Assembly (NCBI GenBank): GCA_017458005.1
Contig: JAFTGH010000039.1
Location: forward strand, 1-64,000
Reading direction: 5' to 3'
DNA: 64,000 nt
From: Prevotella sp.
Lineage (GTDB): Bacteria > Bacteroidota > Bacteroidia > Bacteroidales > Bacteroidaceae
This document shows, piece after piece, positions 17,186 to 24,489 of the stretch. Position numbers and translations under genes: made by a program. How positions within the stretch are numbered: the first letter of the stretch is position 1; every line of letters begins with the position of its first letter. The notes under the pieces were generated by a model, which worked only from the letters and a program-made list of their open reading frames with translations, did not search any database and had not been told where the DNA came from.

Positions 17186-18478
17186 ATGTTGACAGAGAAG
17201 ACGATGGAGAAACTGCGCATCCTGACGGAGTCGGCGAAATACGATGTGTCGTGTTCGTCGAGCGGAACGGTGCGCAGTGGCAAGAAAGGCATGGTAGGCA
17301 ATACCGTCGGAGGGGTGGGCATCTGCCATTCCTTCGCTGACGACGGACGTTGTATCTCGCTGTTGAAGATCATGCTCACCAACTACTGCATGTACGACTG
17401 TGCCTACTGCATCAACCGTCGCTCGAATGACATCCAGCGTGCCACCCTCTCTGTCTCGGAACTGGAGGAGATCACGATGGAATTCTATCGTCGCAACTAT
17501 ATCGAAGGACTTTTCCTCTCCAGTGGCGTGGTGCGTAATCCCGACTATACGATGGAGCGGTTGACGGCGATTGTCCGTGACCTCCGTACCGTCCATCGCT
17601 TCAACGGCTACATCCATCTGAAGGCGATACCAGGCGCCTCGCAGGAACTGCTCAACGAAGCGGGACGCTATGCCGACCGTATGAGTGTGAACATCGAGAT
17701 TCCCAAAGAGGAGTCGCTGAAGATGCTTGCCCCGGAGAAAGACCACCAGAGCGTGTTCCAGCCCATGCGCCTCATCCAACAAGGGGTGCTGGAGAACAAA
17801 GAGGAGCGTAAGAAATTCCGCCATGCGCCCCGTTATGTCCCTGCAGGTCAGTCGACACAGATGATTGTAGGGGCATCGGGCGAGACGGATCAGGACATCC
17901 TCAACATGTCATCATCGCTCTACCAGCAGCCCTCTATGCGACGTGTCTACTACTCAGGATATATCAGTGTGAACACCTACGACAAGCGGTTGCCCGTCTT
18001 GAAGCAGCCCCCGTTGGTGCGTGAGAACCGTCTCTATCAGGCAGACTGGCTCCTGCGCTTCTATCACTTCGACGTGGATGAGATCGTAGATGATGCCCAT
18101 ACCCATCTCGACCTTGACATCGACCCTAAGTTAGGATGGGCGTTACGTCATCCGGAATACTTCCCTGTCGACATCAACCACGACGACTATGAGCGCATCC
18201 TCCGCGTGCCAGGCATCGGCACTAAGTCGGCATGGCTCATCGTCAACAGTCGTCGCTTCAACCGCATCACGTCCTATCATCTGAAGAAAATGGGGGTGGT
18301 GATGAAGAAAGCGAAGTATTTCATCACCTGTGGGGAACTGACCTCGTCATTCTCACAACCTATCGTCGGCATCAACGAACTACGCCCAGAACGCCTGCGT
18401 CCCCTGCTCGTCAGCAAGTCGCAACAAAAGAAAGCCGCCGCAGAACAGCAACTTTCCTTGGATTTCGAAGATGAATAG
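17186..18478 (+). CDS. Radical SAM protein, putative DNA modification/repair (spore photoproduct lyase-like)
   Basis: 430 residues with the radical SAM cluster CxxxCxxC at Cys68, Cys72 and Cys75 (NYCMYDCAYC). A preceding Cys-rich N-terminus (VSCSSSGT, GICHSF) and a C-terminal helix-hairpin-helix (RVPGIGTKSAWLIV) that should bind DNA complete the layout. It fits the putative DNA modification/repair radical SAM family (TIGR03916) usually found directly beside a DUF4130 protein. That partner lies 6 kb away at 24559. Start is 17186 (leaderless) or 17204 (MEKLRIL, leader of about 18 nt). It ends 3 bp from the convergent PAP2 gene. The lesion or base acted on is unknown. Confidence 0.85.
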   Translation: MLTEKTMEKLRILTESAKYDVSCSSSGTVRSGKKGMVGNTVGGVGICHSFADDGRCISLLKIMLTNYCMYDCAYCINRRSNDIQRATLSVSELEEITMEFYRRNYIEGLFLSSGVVRNPDYTMERLTAIVRDLRTVHRFNGYIHLKAIPGASQELLNEAGRYADRMSVNIEIPKEESLKMLAPEKDHQSVFQPMRLIQQGVLENKEERKKFRHAPRYVPAGQSTQMIVGASGETDQDILNMSSSLYQQPSMRRVYYSGYISVNTYDKRLPVLKQPPLVRENRLYQADWLLRFYHFDVDEIVDDAHTHLDLDIDPKLGWALRHPEYFPVDINHDDYERILRVPGIGTKSAWLIVNSRRFNRITSYHLKKMGVVMKKAKYFITCGELTSSFSQPIVGINELRPERLRPLLVSKSQQKKAAAEQQLSLDFEDE

Positions 18479-18481
18479 AGT

Positions 18482-20194
18482 TTAGAATGATATGACAAAT
18501 GAGCCGCCAAGAACGAAAGTATGGCGGTTCTTCTTAATACTTTGTGACTCAGAGAAGTCGCCCTCGTTGGGGAAAATGCCTCTGAGATCAAGAGCATCCA
18601 TAAGGAATTCACCTGGGTTATAGGTCATCGTATAGGTCTTACGGCTGTAGTCGTAGTCGAGGAAGACTTTCCATGCGAAGTTGTCCTTATAGGCATAGGT
18701 CAGTGAGATTCCTGTACCGAACTTCATCGTGTTGTTGGCACTGACTGTGAAATAGTCCCACTCCGTCTCGTAGTTGCCCTTGCGTGTAAAGCCATTATAC
18801 ACCACCTCATCTCTTACATCATCGTATGTGTAATTCAACTCTTTCACACCCCCGCTGACGGTAGCGTCCAAATCAATCTCCTGCATGATACTGCGTCCAA
18901 CCAGCAGTTTCGATCCAAGAGCGAAACGCTTGGAGAGGGGAAGGTTGAAATAGACACCGAGGTCAACAGCGAACTCCGTCAGGTGGTCGCTCTTGATGGT
19001 GAAGTTGGCATCCTCTATCAAAGAAGGCACGTCGTTGAGGATCTCCGCCTCCTCCATCTCACTGAGTTCCACTATACCATCGACAAGACTACTCCATGCA
19101 TAATTCTCGATACCGTCCCATCCCTTAATAAGAGAACTGTTCACACGAAGACGACCACCGACACCGATATATTTATTGAAGAAATAGGCACCCTCAGCAG
19201 CCACAGCCGTTGAGGCGCCAAACTTTAAGTTGAAGTTGTCGTCACCATCCTCGTTGAAGTCAAACTTCTGCATATTGAAATCCATATCCCTCGAACCAAA
19301 GCCGATACCCATCGAGATAGAGAAGAACGATGGGTTGTCAATGACGCTGCGCTCTCCAATGCCATCACCTCGCAACAGCCCCTTGCCTTTGAAGAGAAAA
19401 TCACTGATAGCATAGGCAAGTTCACCAGACATAATACCAATACCAGCACCCGAAAGCACATCACTTATCCAATGGCGATTGTTCAGCACACGCATCACAC
19501 CAGTCGCTGTCGCCACACCATAGCCTGCAATAGAGTACCATGGCGAGCGGGTCAGACCGTACTCTTTATGCAAGATGGTTGCACCCACGAAAGCCGTTGC
19601 CGTATGACCAGACGGCCATGAGTTGGCGGTACTGCCGTCTGGACGCATCTCTTTTGCCGTATATTTGATGCCATTGACAAATCCTGCCATGATACCATAC
19701 GACAATGCCGAGGAGGCGAGCAAACGTCCCCAATCGGAGCGACCTTCCACACCACCAAGTTTGAGTCCGACTGTCATGGCTGGTCCGAAGAACTGTGCGT
19801 AATCGTCAATACCCGTCTTGAAATCCGTCAACAACACATGTTTACTGCCGTCGTTCTGTCGGAAGGCACGCTTCTCACTCTTGGCGATGATACCTGCCAC
19901 GAAGAGGGGTACCCCCACAAACGTCAGGTCGTCCATGAACTTATAGGGTGTCACACCAGGGTTTGTACGCATCCACGTCCAGTTCTCTTTCGCCCAAGGA
20001 GCATGGTCGCCAGGCATCACTGACATCCGCAGACTCAATTCGGGATGATAGGTGTCCATCTGACGACTAGTCAGTGTGGGTGTCATCTCAGGAGCCGTCA
20101 ATGTCAGGGACTCCAGACTCGTTTTGTTCTCTGCCTTTACATTGGTGCCGCAAAGTGTCAGGATGGCAGCAAGCATCCAAAGTGTTCTCCTCAT
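18482..20194 (-). CDS. PAP2-family phosphatase fused to an outer-membrane beta-barrel
   Basis: 570 residues. A signal peptide (MRRTLWMLAAILTLCGTNVKA) is followed by a PAP2 domain with all three motifs: KYTAKEMRP, SWPSGHTA (catalytic His) and NNRHWISDVLSG. The second half (about 290 to the end) is a chain of amphipathic strands with many aromatic residues and ends in VISF, as expected of an outer-membrane barrel. It should therefore dephosphorylate a lipid or sugar phosphate at the outer membrane, as lipid A or isoprenoid phosphatases do, but the substrate is not known. Start set at 20194, 19 nt after a TACCTTTG box. Confidence 0.85.
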   Translation of the reverse strand: MRRTLWMLAAILTLCGTNVKAENKTSLESLTLTAPEMTPTLTSRQMDTYHPELSLRMSVMPGDHAPWAKENWTWMRTNPGVTPYKFMDDLTFVGVPLFVAGIIAKSEKRAFRQNDGSKHVLLTDFKTGIDDYAQFFGPAMTVGLKLGGVEGRSDWGRLLASSALSYGIMAGFVNGIKYTAKEMRPDGSTANSWPSGHTATAFVGATILHKEYGLTRSPWYSIAGYGVATATGVMRVLNNRHWISDVLSGAGIGIMSGELAYAISDFLFKGKGLLRGDGIGERSVIDNPSFFSISMGIGFGSRDMDFNMQKFDFNEDGDDNFNLKFGASTAVAAEGAYFFNKYIGVGGRLRVNSSLIKGWDGIENYAWSSLVDGIVELSEMEEAEILNDVPSLIEDANFTIKSDHLTEFAVDLGVYFNLPLSKRFALGSKLLVGRSIMQEIDLDATVSGGVKELNYTYDDVRDEVVYNGFTRKGNYETEWDYFTVSANNTMKFGTGISLTYAYKDNFAWKVFLDYDYSRKTYTMTYNPGEFLMDALDLRGIFPNEGDFSESQSIKKNRHTFVLGGSFVISF

Positions 20195-20213
20195 TGTCGT
20201 ATCTTTTTGGCTA

Positions 20214-20221
20214 CAAAGGTA
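20214..20221 (-). promoter_or_regulatory. -7 box of the PAP2/barrel gene
   Basis: TACCTTTG reads at 20221-20214 on the minus strand, 19 nt before the ATG at 20194. Confidence 0.65.
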
Positions 20222-20258
20222 CAACATTTTTCTGATACCAGTCGCATCTTAAAATAAT

Positions 20259-20328
20259 AAAAAAACATCACAAACATCACTCGCACTGATTATCAGACGG
20301 TTAGAGGTGATATTAGTGGTGATGTTTA
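20259..20328 (-). terminator. Terminator-like hairpin after the 20361-20951 gene
   Basis: On the minus strand AAACATCAC near 20328 can pair with GTGATGTTT near 20280, enclosing a small CTGAT/ATCAG hairpin, and a run of T residues follows at about 20265-20259. The second GTGATGTTT copy just beyond offers an alternative pairing. Confidence 0.5.
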
Positions 20329-20360
20329 TGTGTTGGCAAGGACACGTCCGAATCTCCGTA

Positions 20361-20951
20361 CTAGTCATTCCATGTCTGACCAATATCCCAGTGTGTGGCT
20401 TTCTGGACTATTGTCTTTTCACGGGGGAGGTCAAATTCCTCGATAATAAGGTCGATAGCCTCTTTGTTCTCGTCAATCCAGGAACCGACAGCGATGATGT
20501 ATTGGTCATTGGCTGGTGAGTAGAAGACACGACCACGAGGTTTGTATTGGTATTCCCCTTTAAAGGGACCAATACCTCCTTGATGGTATTTCTGTTTGCG
20601 ATACTCCTTCTTCCATACATCCTCATGCATTTCGCTACAGGTTATCAGTCCACCACCAGCATTCGGTTTCAAATAGTCTGTCCGTTTATGGGTAACAACA
20701 CCAAACAACTGTTTAAGGGTGGCGTTATACCAGAAAATACCAACTTTCGGTTCTTCACCAGCCCCACGGTTAGCAGCCATTGTGTTCATTGCCTCTTTAT
20801 ATTGCTCTTCAGAGAATTCTCCGACTTCAACCTGAGACTTTTCCGCAGGAGCATCATCGACAACCTCGATGTTTTCAAGGTTTTGGATAGCATTGGCGAC
20901 AGCGTCACTGACTATATCGCTAAGTTGCTCTCGTGTTAATTTATAAACCAT
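20361..20951 (-). CDS. Conserved hypothetical cytosolic protein
   Basis: Not assigned to a function. The 196-residue protein has no signal peptide. It has a helical N-terminus (LTREQLSDIVSDAVANAIQN), an acidic linker, then a mixed alpha/beta domain with aromatic motifs (GIFWYNATLKQLFGVV, RGRVFYSPANDQYIIAVGSWID). A TACCTTTGC box at 20987-20979 lies 27 nt before the start. That promoter belongs to the left copy of a 61-bp inverted repeat whose other copy drives the DUF4130 gene, so the two genes share near-identical upstream regions. Confidence 0.75.
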   Translation of the reverse strand: MVYKLTREQLSDIVSDAVANAIQNLENIEVVDDAPAEKSQVEVGEFSEEQYKEAMNTMAANRGAGEEPKVGIFWYNATLKQLFGVVTHKRTDYLKPNAGGGLITCSEMHEDVWKKEYRKQKYHQGGIGPFKGEYQYKPRGRVFYSPANDQYIIAVGSWIDENKEAIDLIIEEFDLPREKTIVQKATHWDIGQTWND

Positions 20952-20979
20952 ACTGCTTATTCTTTCTATACTCTGGATG

Positions 20980-21040
20980 CAAAGGTACGAAAAAAGTCCG
21001 GAAAACTTGGTAGATTACAAAAGAATTATTATCTTTGCAA
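20980..21040. repeat. Left copy of a 61-bp inverted repeat with a divergent promoter pair
   Basis: Positions 20980-21040 match the reverse complement of 24490-24550 at 59 of 61 bases. The copy holds an inward promoter (TTG at 21007-21009, 20-nt spacer, TATCTTTGC at 21030-21038) for the gene at 21072 and, on the other strand, an outward -7 box for the gene ending at 20361. Confidence 0.95.
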
Positions 21041-21071
21041 AGATTATATCAACCCTTTAAACATCAACTTT

Positions 21072-21512
21072 ATGAAAGAAAAAGAACTTACTTATCATGA
21101 TGCCCCTTCGGGTTATCAACTATGCTTTAACAGCAACTGTTCAAAAGCAAAGGAGTGTTTACATTACCAAGTAGCATTACTGGCACCTCCTACCAAGACG
21201 GCAGGAGCCGCTATCTATCCCTCTGCATGGAAAGACGGTGATTGTCAGTATTTCCGCACCTGTAAACCTGTGCGAATGGCTTATGGTTTCGACAATTTGT
21301 ATCGTCACCTACCCCGCTATCTCGCATCAAACGCACGTATGCGGATCAGGAATTTTCTGAGTTGCGGAATGAGTACCTACTACCGTTACCATCATGGAGA
21401 ACGGCTGATGTCCCCCCAACTGCAGCAAGAAATCTTGGATATTATGGCTCGTTATGGCAGTACGGAGGGACTGACGTTCGACCATTATATTACCTCTTAC
21501 GACTTCACGTAG
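21072..21512 (+). CDS. DUF6078-like hypothetical protein
   Basis: A 146-residue protein resembling a Prevotella/Bacteroides family of unknown function (DUF6078-like, from memory). The N-terminal part carries Cys residues in a zinc-finger-like spacing (CFNSNCSKAKECLHY, then DCQYFRTC). The rest is basic and helical with a conserved-looking CGMSTYYRYHHGERLM. It is transcribed from the inward promoter in the left inverted repeat, leader about 30 nt. A palindromic 22-bp repeat array starts 15 bp after the stop codon. Possibly a DNA- or RNA-binding protein; this is inference only. Confidence 0.7.
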   Translation: MKEKELTYHDAPSGYQLCFNSNCSKAKECLHYQVALLAPPTKTAGAAIYPSAWKDGDCQYFRTCKPVRMAYGFDNLYRHLPRYLASNARMRIRNFLSCGMSTYYRYHHGERLMSPQLQQEILDIMARYGSTEGLTFDHYITSYDFT

Positions 21513-21526
21513 GCTCTTCAGGAAAA

Positions 21527-21607
21527 TTCCCAGCGTGGGAATCTAACTTTCCCACGTTGGGAATCTAACTTTCCCACGTTGGGAATTTTTCTTTCCCACG
21601 TTGGGAA
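21527..21607. repeat. Four palindromes in a 22-bp tandem array
   Basis: The 15-mer palindrome TTCCCACGTTGGGAA (first copy TTCCCAGCGTGGGAA) lies at 21527-21541, 21549-21563, 21571-21585 and 21593-21607, exactly 22 bp apart, linked by TCTAACT or TTTTTCT. Two helical turns per unit put every copy on the same DNA face. Confidence 0.95.
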
Positions 21608-21672
21608 TCTTCTTAATACATATTTATCCCGACCTTTAAAGTTTTTTCTTTCTCTTCAAAAGTGAAGGATTT

Positions 21673-21708
21673 TCCATCGTCTTCTCTGTCAATATGGGTG
21701 CAAAAATA
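21673..21708 (-). other. Inverted relic of the radical SAM gene 5' end
   Basis: Positions 21692-21673 (minus strand) repeat without mismatch the 20 bases at 17189-17208, at the start of the radical SAM gene, and the resemblance extends weakly upstream through a TATTTTTGC box (21708-21700). The reading frame after it stops after 13 codons, so no gene is called. Confidence 0.7.
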
Positions 21709-21725
21709 CGAAAATAATTGGAATC

Positions 21726-21759
21726 TTTGTTGTTTTTCAGAATTATTCTTTATCTTTGC
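21726..21759 (+). promoter_or_regulatory. Promoter of mntA-hepT
   Basis: TTTG at 21726-21729, a 21-nt spacer and TATCTTTGC at 21751-21759; the mntA start is 23 nt further on. Confidence 0.75.
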
Positions 21760-21782
21760 AATCAGAACCAAGAATTGGGAAG

Positions 21783-22079
21783 ATGAAAACAACAAAAGAA
21801 TGCATTGAACTCATAAAGACTCACGCAGAAGAGATACGCACAATGTTTGGTGTACAGACATTACGCTTGTTCGGATCTGTCTCTCGTGGTGAACAACATG
21901 AGGGGAGTGACATTGACATATGTGTGGAAATGGCTCCTGCGCTCTATCTTATTATTCGTTTAAAACGCTTCTTAGAACAACTGTTTCAATGTCCTGTTGA
22001 TGTTGTCAGAATACACAAGCATATGAACCCCTATCTTTTAGATAATATAGAAAAAGATGGAATTTACGTCATCCAATGA
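21783..22079 (+). CDS. mntA: MntA-type nucleotidyltransferase antitoxin
   Basis: A 98-residue minimal nucleotidyltransferase. The active-site pattern GSxxRG...SDID is intact (Gly31-Ser32 and Asp43/Asp45 in GSVSRGEQHEGSDIDICVE). In HEPN/MNT systems this enzyme adds AMP to a Tyr of the HepT toxin and so silences it. It overlaps hepT by 23 bp, as is usual for such pairs. The ATG at 21783 is chosen because the upstream extension overlaps the promoter. The pair lies inside the segment bounded by the 61-bp inverted repeats. Confidence 0.88.
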   Translation: MKTTKECIELIKTHAEEIRTMFGVQTLRLFGSVSRGEQHEGSDIDICVEMAPALYLIIRLKRFLEQLFQCPVDVVRIHKHMNPYLLDNIEKDGIYVIQ

Positions 22080-22515
22080 AAGAAACCGCATAAAATCTAC
22101 TCTTGAGCAGATAAGGACTGCTATTGCTCAACTGAAAGAGTGGAATGAAGGAGTTAATTCTGCAGACGACTATTACATGTCATCTGATGGGATGCAGAAA
22201 CTTGCAGCAAACTGTATGTTGATAGAAGCGATAGGGGAAGGTATTAAAAAAGTAGATAAAATATCAAAAGGCGACCTTTTGGTTGAACGTCCAGAAATTC
22301 CATGGCTTGACGTTATGGGAATTAGAGATCATATTGCTCACGGCTATTTTGATATAGATGGTGATATCATCTTTACCACGATAAAGTTCGTCACCCCTTT
22401 TCTTGAAGAAATAATAAAGCACGCAATCCCAAAGGCTGCGTGCTTTACTCTTATAATATGGGTAATCTGGATTATAGGTTCTCCCATACACTGTCACTTA
22501 CTTTCTGGTATGTAA
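22057..22515 (+). CDS. hepT: HepT-type HEPN ribonuclease toxin with unusual C-terminal extension
   Basis: A 152-residue HEPN protein. The RNase motif Rx4HxY is present as Arg90-His95-Tyr97 in RDHIAHGY; Tyr97 is the expected AMP acceptor for MntA. Family members usually end near residue 115-120. Here the frame continues about 33 residues through a strong hairpin (22416-22446) and 44 bp into the 3' end of the convergent lipoprotein gene. The added tail is hydrophobic (LIIWVIWIIG), so the normal stop codon seems to have been lost, or the tail is real and membrane-seeking. Confidence 0.85.
   Translation: MEFTSSNERNRIKSTLEQIRTAIAQLKEWNEGVNSADDYYMSSDGMQKLAANCMLIEAIGEGIKKVDKISKGDLLVERPEIPWLDVMGIRDHIAHGYFDIDGDIIFTTIKFVTPFLEEIIKHAIPKAACFTLIIWVIWIIGSPIHCHLLSGM
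22416..22446. terminator. Hairpin between hepT and the convergent lipoprotein gene
   Basis: AAAGCACGCA pairs perfectly with TGCGTGCTTT. On the minus strand it is followed by ATTATTTC and lies 25 bp beyond the lipoprotein stop codon, so it probably ends that unit; it lies within the extended hepT frame. Confidence 0.65.
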
Positions 22516-22924
22516 CCTGTAAATACTCTTCTTTGCCTTGAGAATCTTGACCATAAATCTCCTTGAGTTTCAAAGTATTGCTGGATAATGCATCAACGGC
22601 AAATATTCGTGAGCCTATGCGCAAAGTTGTCTTTTGCTCATCAAAGGTGAAAGCATAACTTCCATCACTACTGAAATGTCCACGTCCCCCACCATGCACA
22701 AGACAAATACCGTCCTCACCAAAGTGCAAATATTCTGCTATATAATCACTTATCTCACTTTGATGCTGATTACTACCTTCAAATACTGCTACATGGTTTG
22801 TAGCCTTCCATGTCCCATACAACGTTGTCACACTCGCTACACCAGAAGCCTCATCATCACCACCACAAGCGGCAAAACACATTGGCATCAATGCCAAAAC
22901 AAATAAATAAAAATACTTTCTCAT
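22472..22924 (-). CDS. Lipocalin-like lipoprotein
   Basis: A 150-residue lipoprotein: signal MRKYFYLFVLALMPMCFAAC, acylated Cys20, then GGDDE, an acidic start of the kind used for surface export in Bacteroidetes. The remainder is beta-rich with the lipocalin-like opening LYGTWKATN and FTFDEQKTTLRIG. The signal region is nearly the same as in the next gene upstream, so the two look like paralogues. Last of three minus-strand genes (barrel, lipoprotein, lipoprotein). Ligand unknown. Confidence 0.75.
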   Translation of the reverse strand: MRKYFYLFVLALMPMCFAACGGDDEASGVASVTTLYGTWKATNHVAVFEGSNQHQSEISDYIAEYLHFGEDGICLVHGGGRGHFSSDGSYAFTFDEQKTTLRIGSRIFAVDALSSNTLKLKEIYGQDSQGKEEYLQVTYQKVSDSVWENL

Positions 22925-22947
22925 AGTATATTCATTTTTAGTGTTCG

Positions 22948-23586
22948 CTATTTAACTCTTGTATAGACTTTTCCATCTTTTGTTGACCATTCATTTTCCG
23001 ATGCTGTGTATATTGTCCATTCCCAAGATTGCAAGGATGTGGTCAATGTTTTTGTTGTAGGGTCATACGTCCACGTACCACTATTTGAATAGGATTTATT
23101 ACCTCCTCCTGTAAAACTGAAAGTACAATTTCCATTAGAGGAAAACTTCCAAGTGCCATAAGCACTCCCTGTTCCTGACCATGTTCCAACGAAATAGGAT
23201 GAGGTTATAGTTTCAAGAAAATCACTTGAAACTACTTTCTCATATATTGTATACTCTGTTGCAGAACCGTCTGGAAAGGTCATATGTAATTGATTGTTCT
23301 TATACTCAACTATATACTCATCTGTCTTGCTTCCGTCTGCCTTTGAAATATAAAGTTTACTACCAGACAAACGCCATTTCTTTAGAGAAGAACTATTAGA
23401 TGATTGGTATGTTCCGTCTGCATAGAAGGAAATGATCTTACCAACTGAGGCATTATCGTCACCACCAACACACTTCCAATCTCCAACTATCCATGAAGAA
23501 CCGGTTCCAGTCTCATCATCCCCACCACATGCAGTGAAACACATTGGCATCAGAGCCAAAATCATCAAAGAAAAAAACTTTTTCAT
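22948..23586 (-). CDS. Lipocalin-like lipoprotein, two repeated modules
   Basis: A 212-residue lipoprotein with signal MKKFFSLMILALMPMCFTAC and a GGDDE start after Cys20. It holds two similar beta modules, each opening with a Gly-(D/T)-Trp motif (IVGDWKCVGG near residue 35, FVGTWSGTG near 138), as in lipocalin-like/DUF5004-type repeats. It lies 23 bp from the downstream paralogue and 18 bp from the barrel gene, so all three are likely one transcript. Function unknown. Confidence 0.75.
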   Translation of the reverse strand: MKKFFSLMILALMPMCFTACGGDDETGTGSSWIVGDWKCVGGDDNASVGKIISFYADGTYQSSNSSSLKKWRLSGSKLYISKADGSKTDEYIVEYKNNQLHMTFPDGSATEYTIYEKVVSSDFLETITSSYFVGTWSGTGSAYGTWKFSSNGNCTFSFTGGGNKSYSNSGTWTYDPTTKTLTTSLQSWEWTIYTASENEWSTKDGKVYTRVK

Positions 23587-23604
23587 AACCTTACTCTTTC
23601 AATT

Positions 23605-24132
23605 CTACTTATGGAATGCAAAACCAACTTTGAACACAATCACACCAGAAGAGTCATATCCGTCTTTAGTGGGAAAATAATGCTCGTAGCCTGCTGCAAC
23701 ATTAATATCAATAATCGAAGAAAGAGGGAACTGAACTCCAGGGGCTATTTGGAAAAAGATGCCATCAGAACCTCCCGCAGAACCAGCATGAAGCATGTAG
23801 CCACCTTTAATTCCAAGGAATGGAGTGAGTTTTGTGCGCTCTAGAGGAAGATACCCCCTTATATCCGCAAAGAAAGGCACCACTGTCTCTGGGGATCTCC
23901 CAGATTTGAAGAGTCCACCAATCTCCGCACCAGAACCTGCACCTGCAAAAAGGTATTCGTTAAATCGCTTACCAACACTGAGGGTTGCAAATTGTGCATC
24001 AACTCCCTCACTTTTCGTAGCGAGAAGATAGCCCAAATCCACATTGACATCAAGTCCACGATGCCCATTCTGAGCCATCAGGTCTAACCCTAATAGCATT
24101 AAAGCACAAGAAAATAATAACTTTTTCATCAT
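23605..24132 (-). CDS. Small outer-membrane beta-barrel protein
   Basis: A 175-residue protein with a signal peptide (MMKKLLFSCALMLLGLDLMAQ) and alternating hydrophobic strands rich in Gly and aromatic residues (DVNVDLGYLLAT, FLGIKGGYMLHAG, INVAAGYEHYF, IVFKVGFAF). This suggests an eight-stranded OmpA/OmpX-like barrel. The start may be at the first or second Met. No promoter sits just upstream; the nearest is the inward promoter in the right inverted repeat, which would leave a structured leader of about 355 nt. Confidence 0.75.
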   Translation of the reverse strand: MMKKLLFSCALMLLGLDLMAQNGHRGLDVNVDLGYLLATKSEGVDAQFATLSVGKRFNEYLFAGAGSGAEIGGLFKSGRSPETVVPFFADIRGYLPLERTKLTPFLGIKGGYMLHAGSAGGSDGIFFQIAPGVQFPLSSIIDINVAAGYEHYFPTKDGYDSSGVIVFKVGFAFHK

Positions 24133-24206
24133 CTTATCATTTTAAAGTTAATAATGTAATCGCAAATGTAGAGCGCAAAGAGATCTGCTTGCTGCTTGTT
24201 ACCGTA

Positions 24207-24480
24207 GGGATACAAGAATGGCGTGGCGATCCTTATGCACTTACCAAAGGGGCAGACCTCGGAATTGGAACCCCTGCAACCTTATAAGAATGCTACCACG
24301 CCAAAGGCGTGTGCACAGCAAATGGTTGCAATTGGGGATTACCTAAGTGGGTCTTACCCTTGCTTCTTAAATCGAACTATTCCAAACAAGATTTCCGAGG
24401 TCTTTTCGGTAAGTGCGAAATAATAAGCCTATGCATCTATGGCTCGGGATTTTTTCGCGCTGCTCAACAACACGTATCCC
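24207..24480 (-). ncRNA. Candidate structured RNA or long leader in the 426-bp gap before the barrel gene
   Basis: The gap 24133-24558 has no credible ORF but nests many perfect pairings: GGGATAC (24207) with GTATCCC (24474), GCACTTACC (24237) with GGTAAGTGC (24408), GACCTCGGAA (24255) with TTCCGAGGTC (24393), and CCCC+TGCAACC (24271) with GGTTGCA+GGGG (24324-24337). The apical TGCT...CACGCC-AAA-GGCGTG...AGCA (24291-24320) and a GGGT/ACCC hairpin (24349) complete it. The order gives a closed, multibranched fold. The minus strand is favoured because a consensus promoter at 24492-24500 reads straight into it and toward the barrel gene. It matches no RNA family I can name. Confidence 0.55.
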
Positions 24481-24489
24481 CCGATACCG

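Noticed and set aside
21527..21607. Possible CRISPR array
   Set aside because: Four near-identical 22-bp units without unique spacers and no cas genes; it is a tandem palindromic array.
21613..21795. Short minus-strand frame upstream of mntA
   Set aside because: Its start lies within the mntA region and it crosses the mntA promoter; the only feature kept is the 20-bp relic inside it.
24281..24345. tRNA-like stretch (TGGTAGC and GGTTCCAATTCC on the minus strand)
   Set aside because: No consistent acceptor, anticodon or T-stem can be formed; the same bases pair better in the larger multibranched fold.
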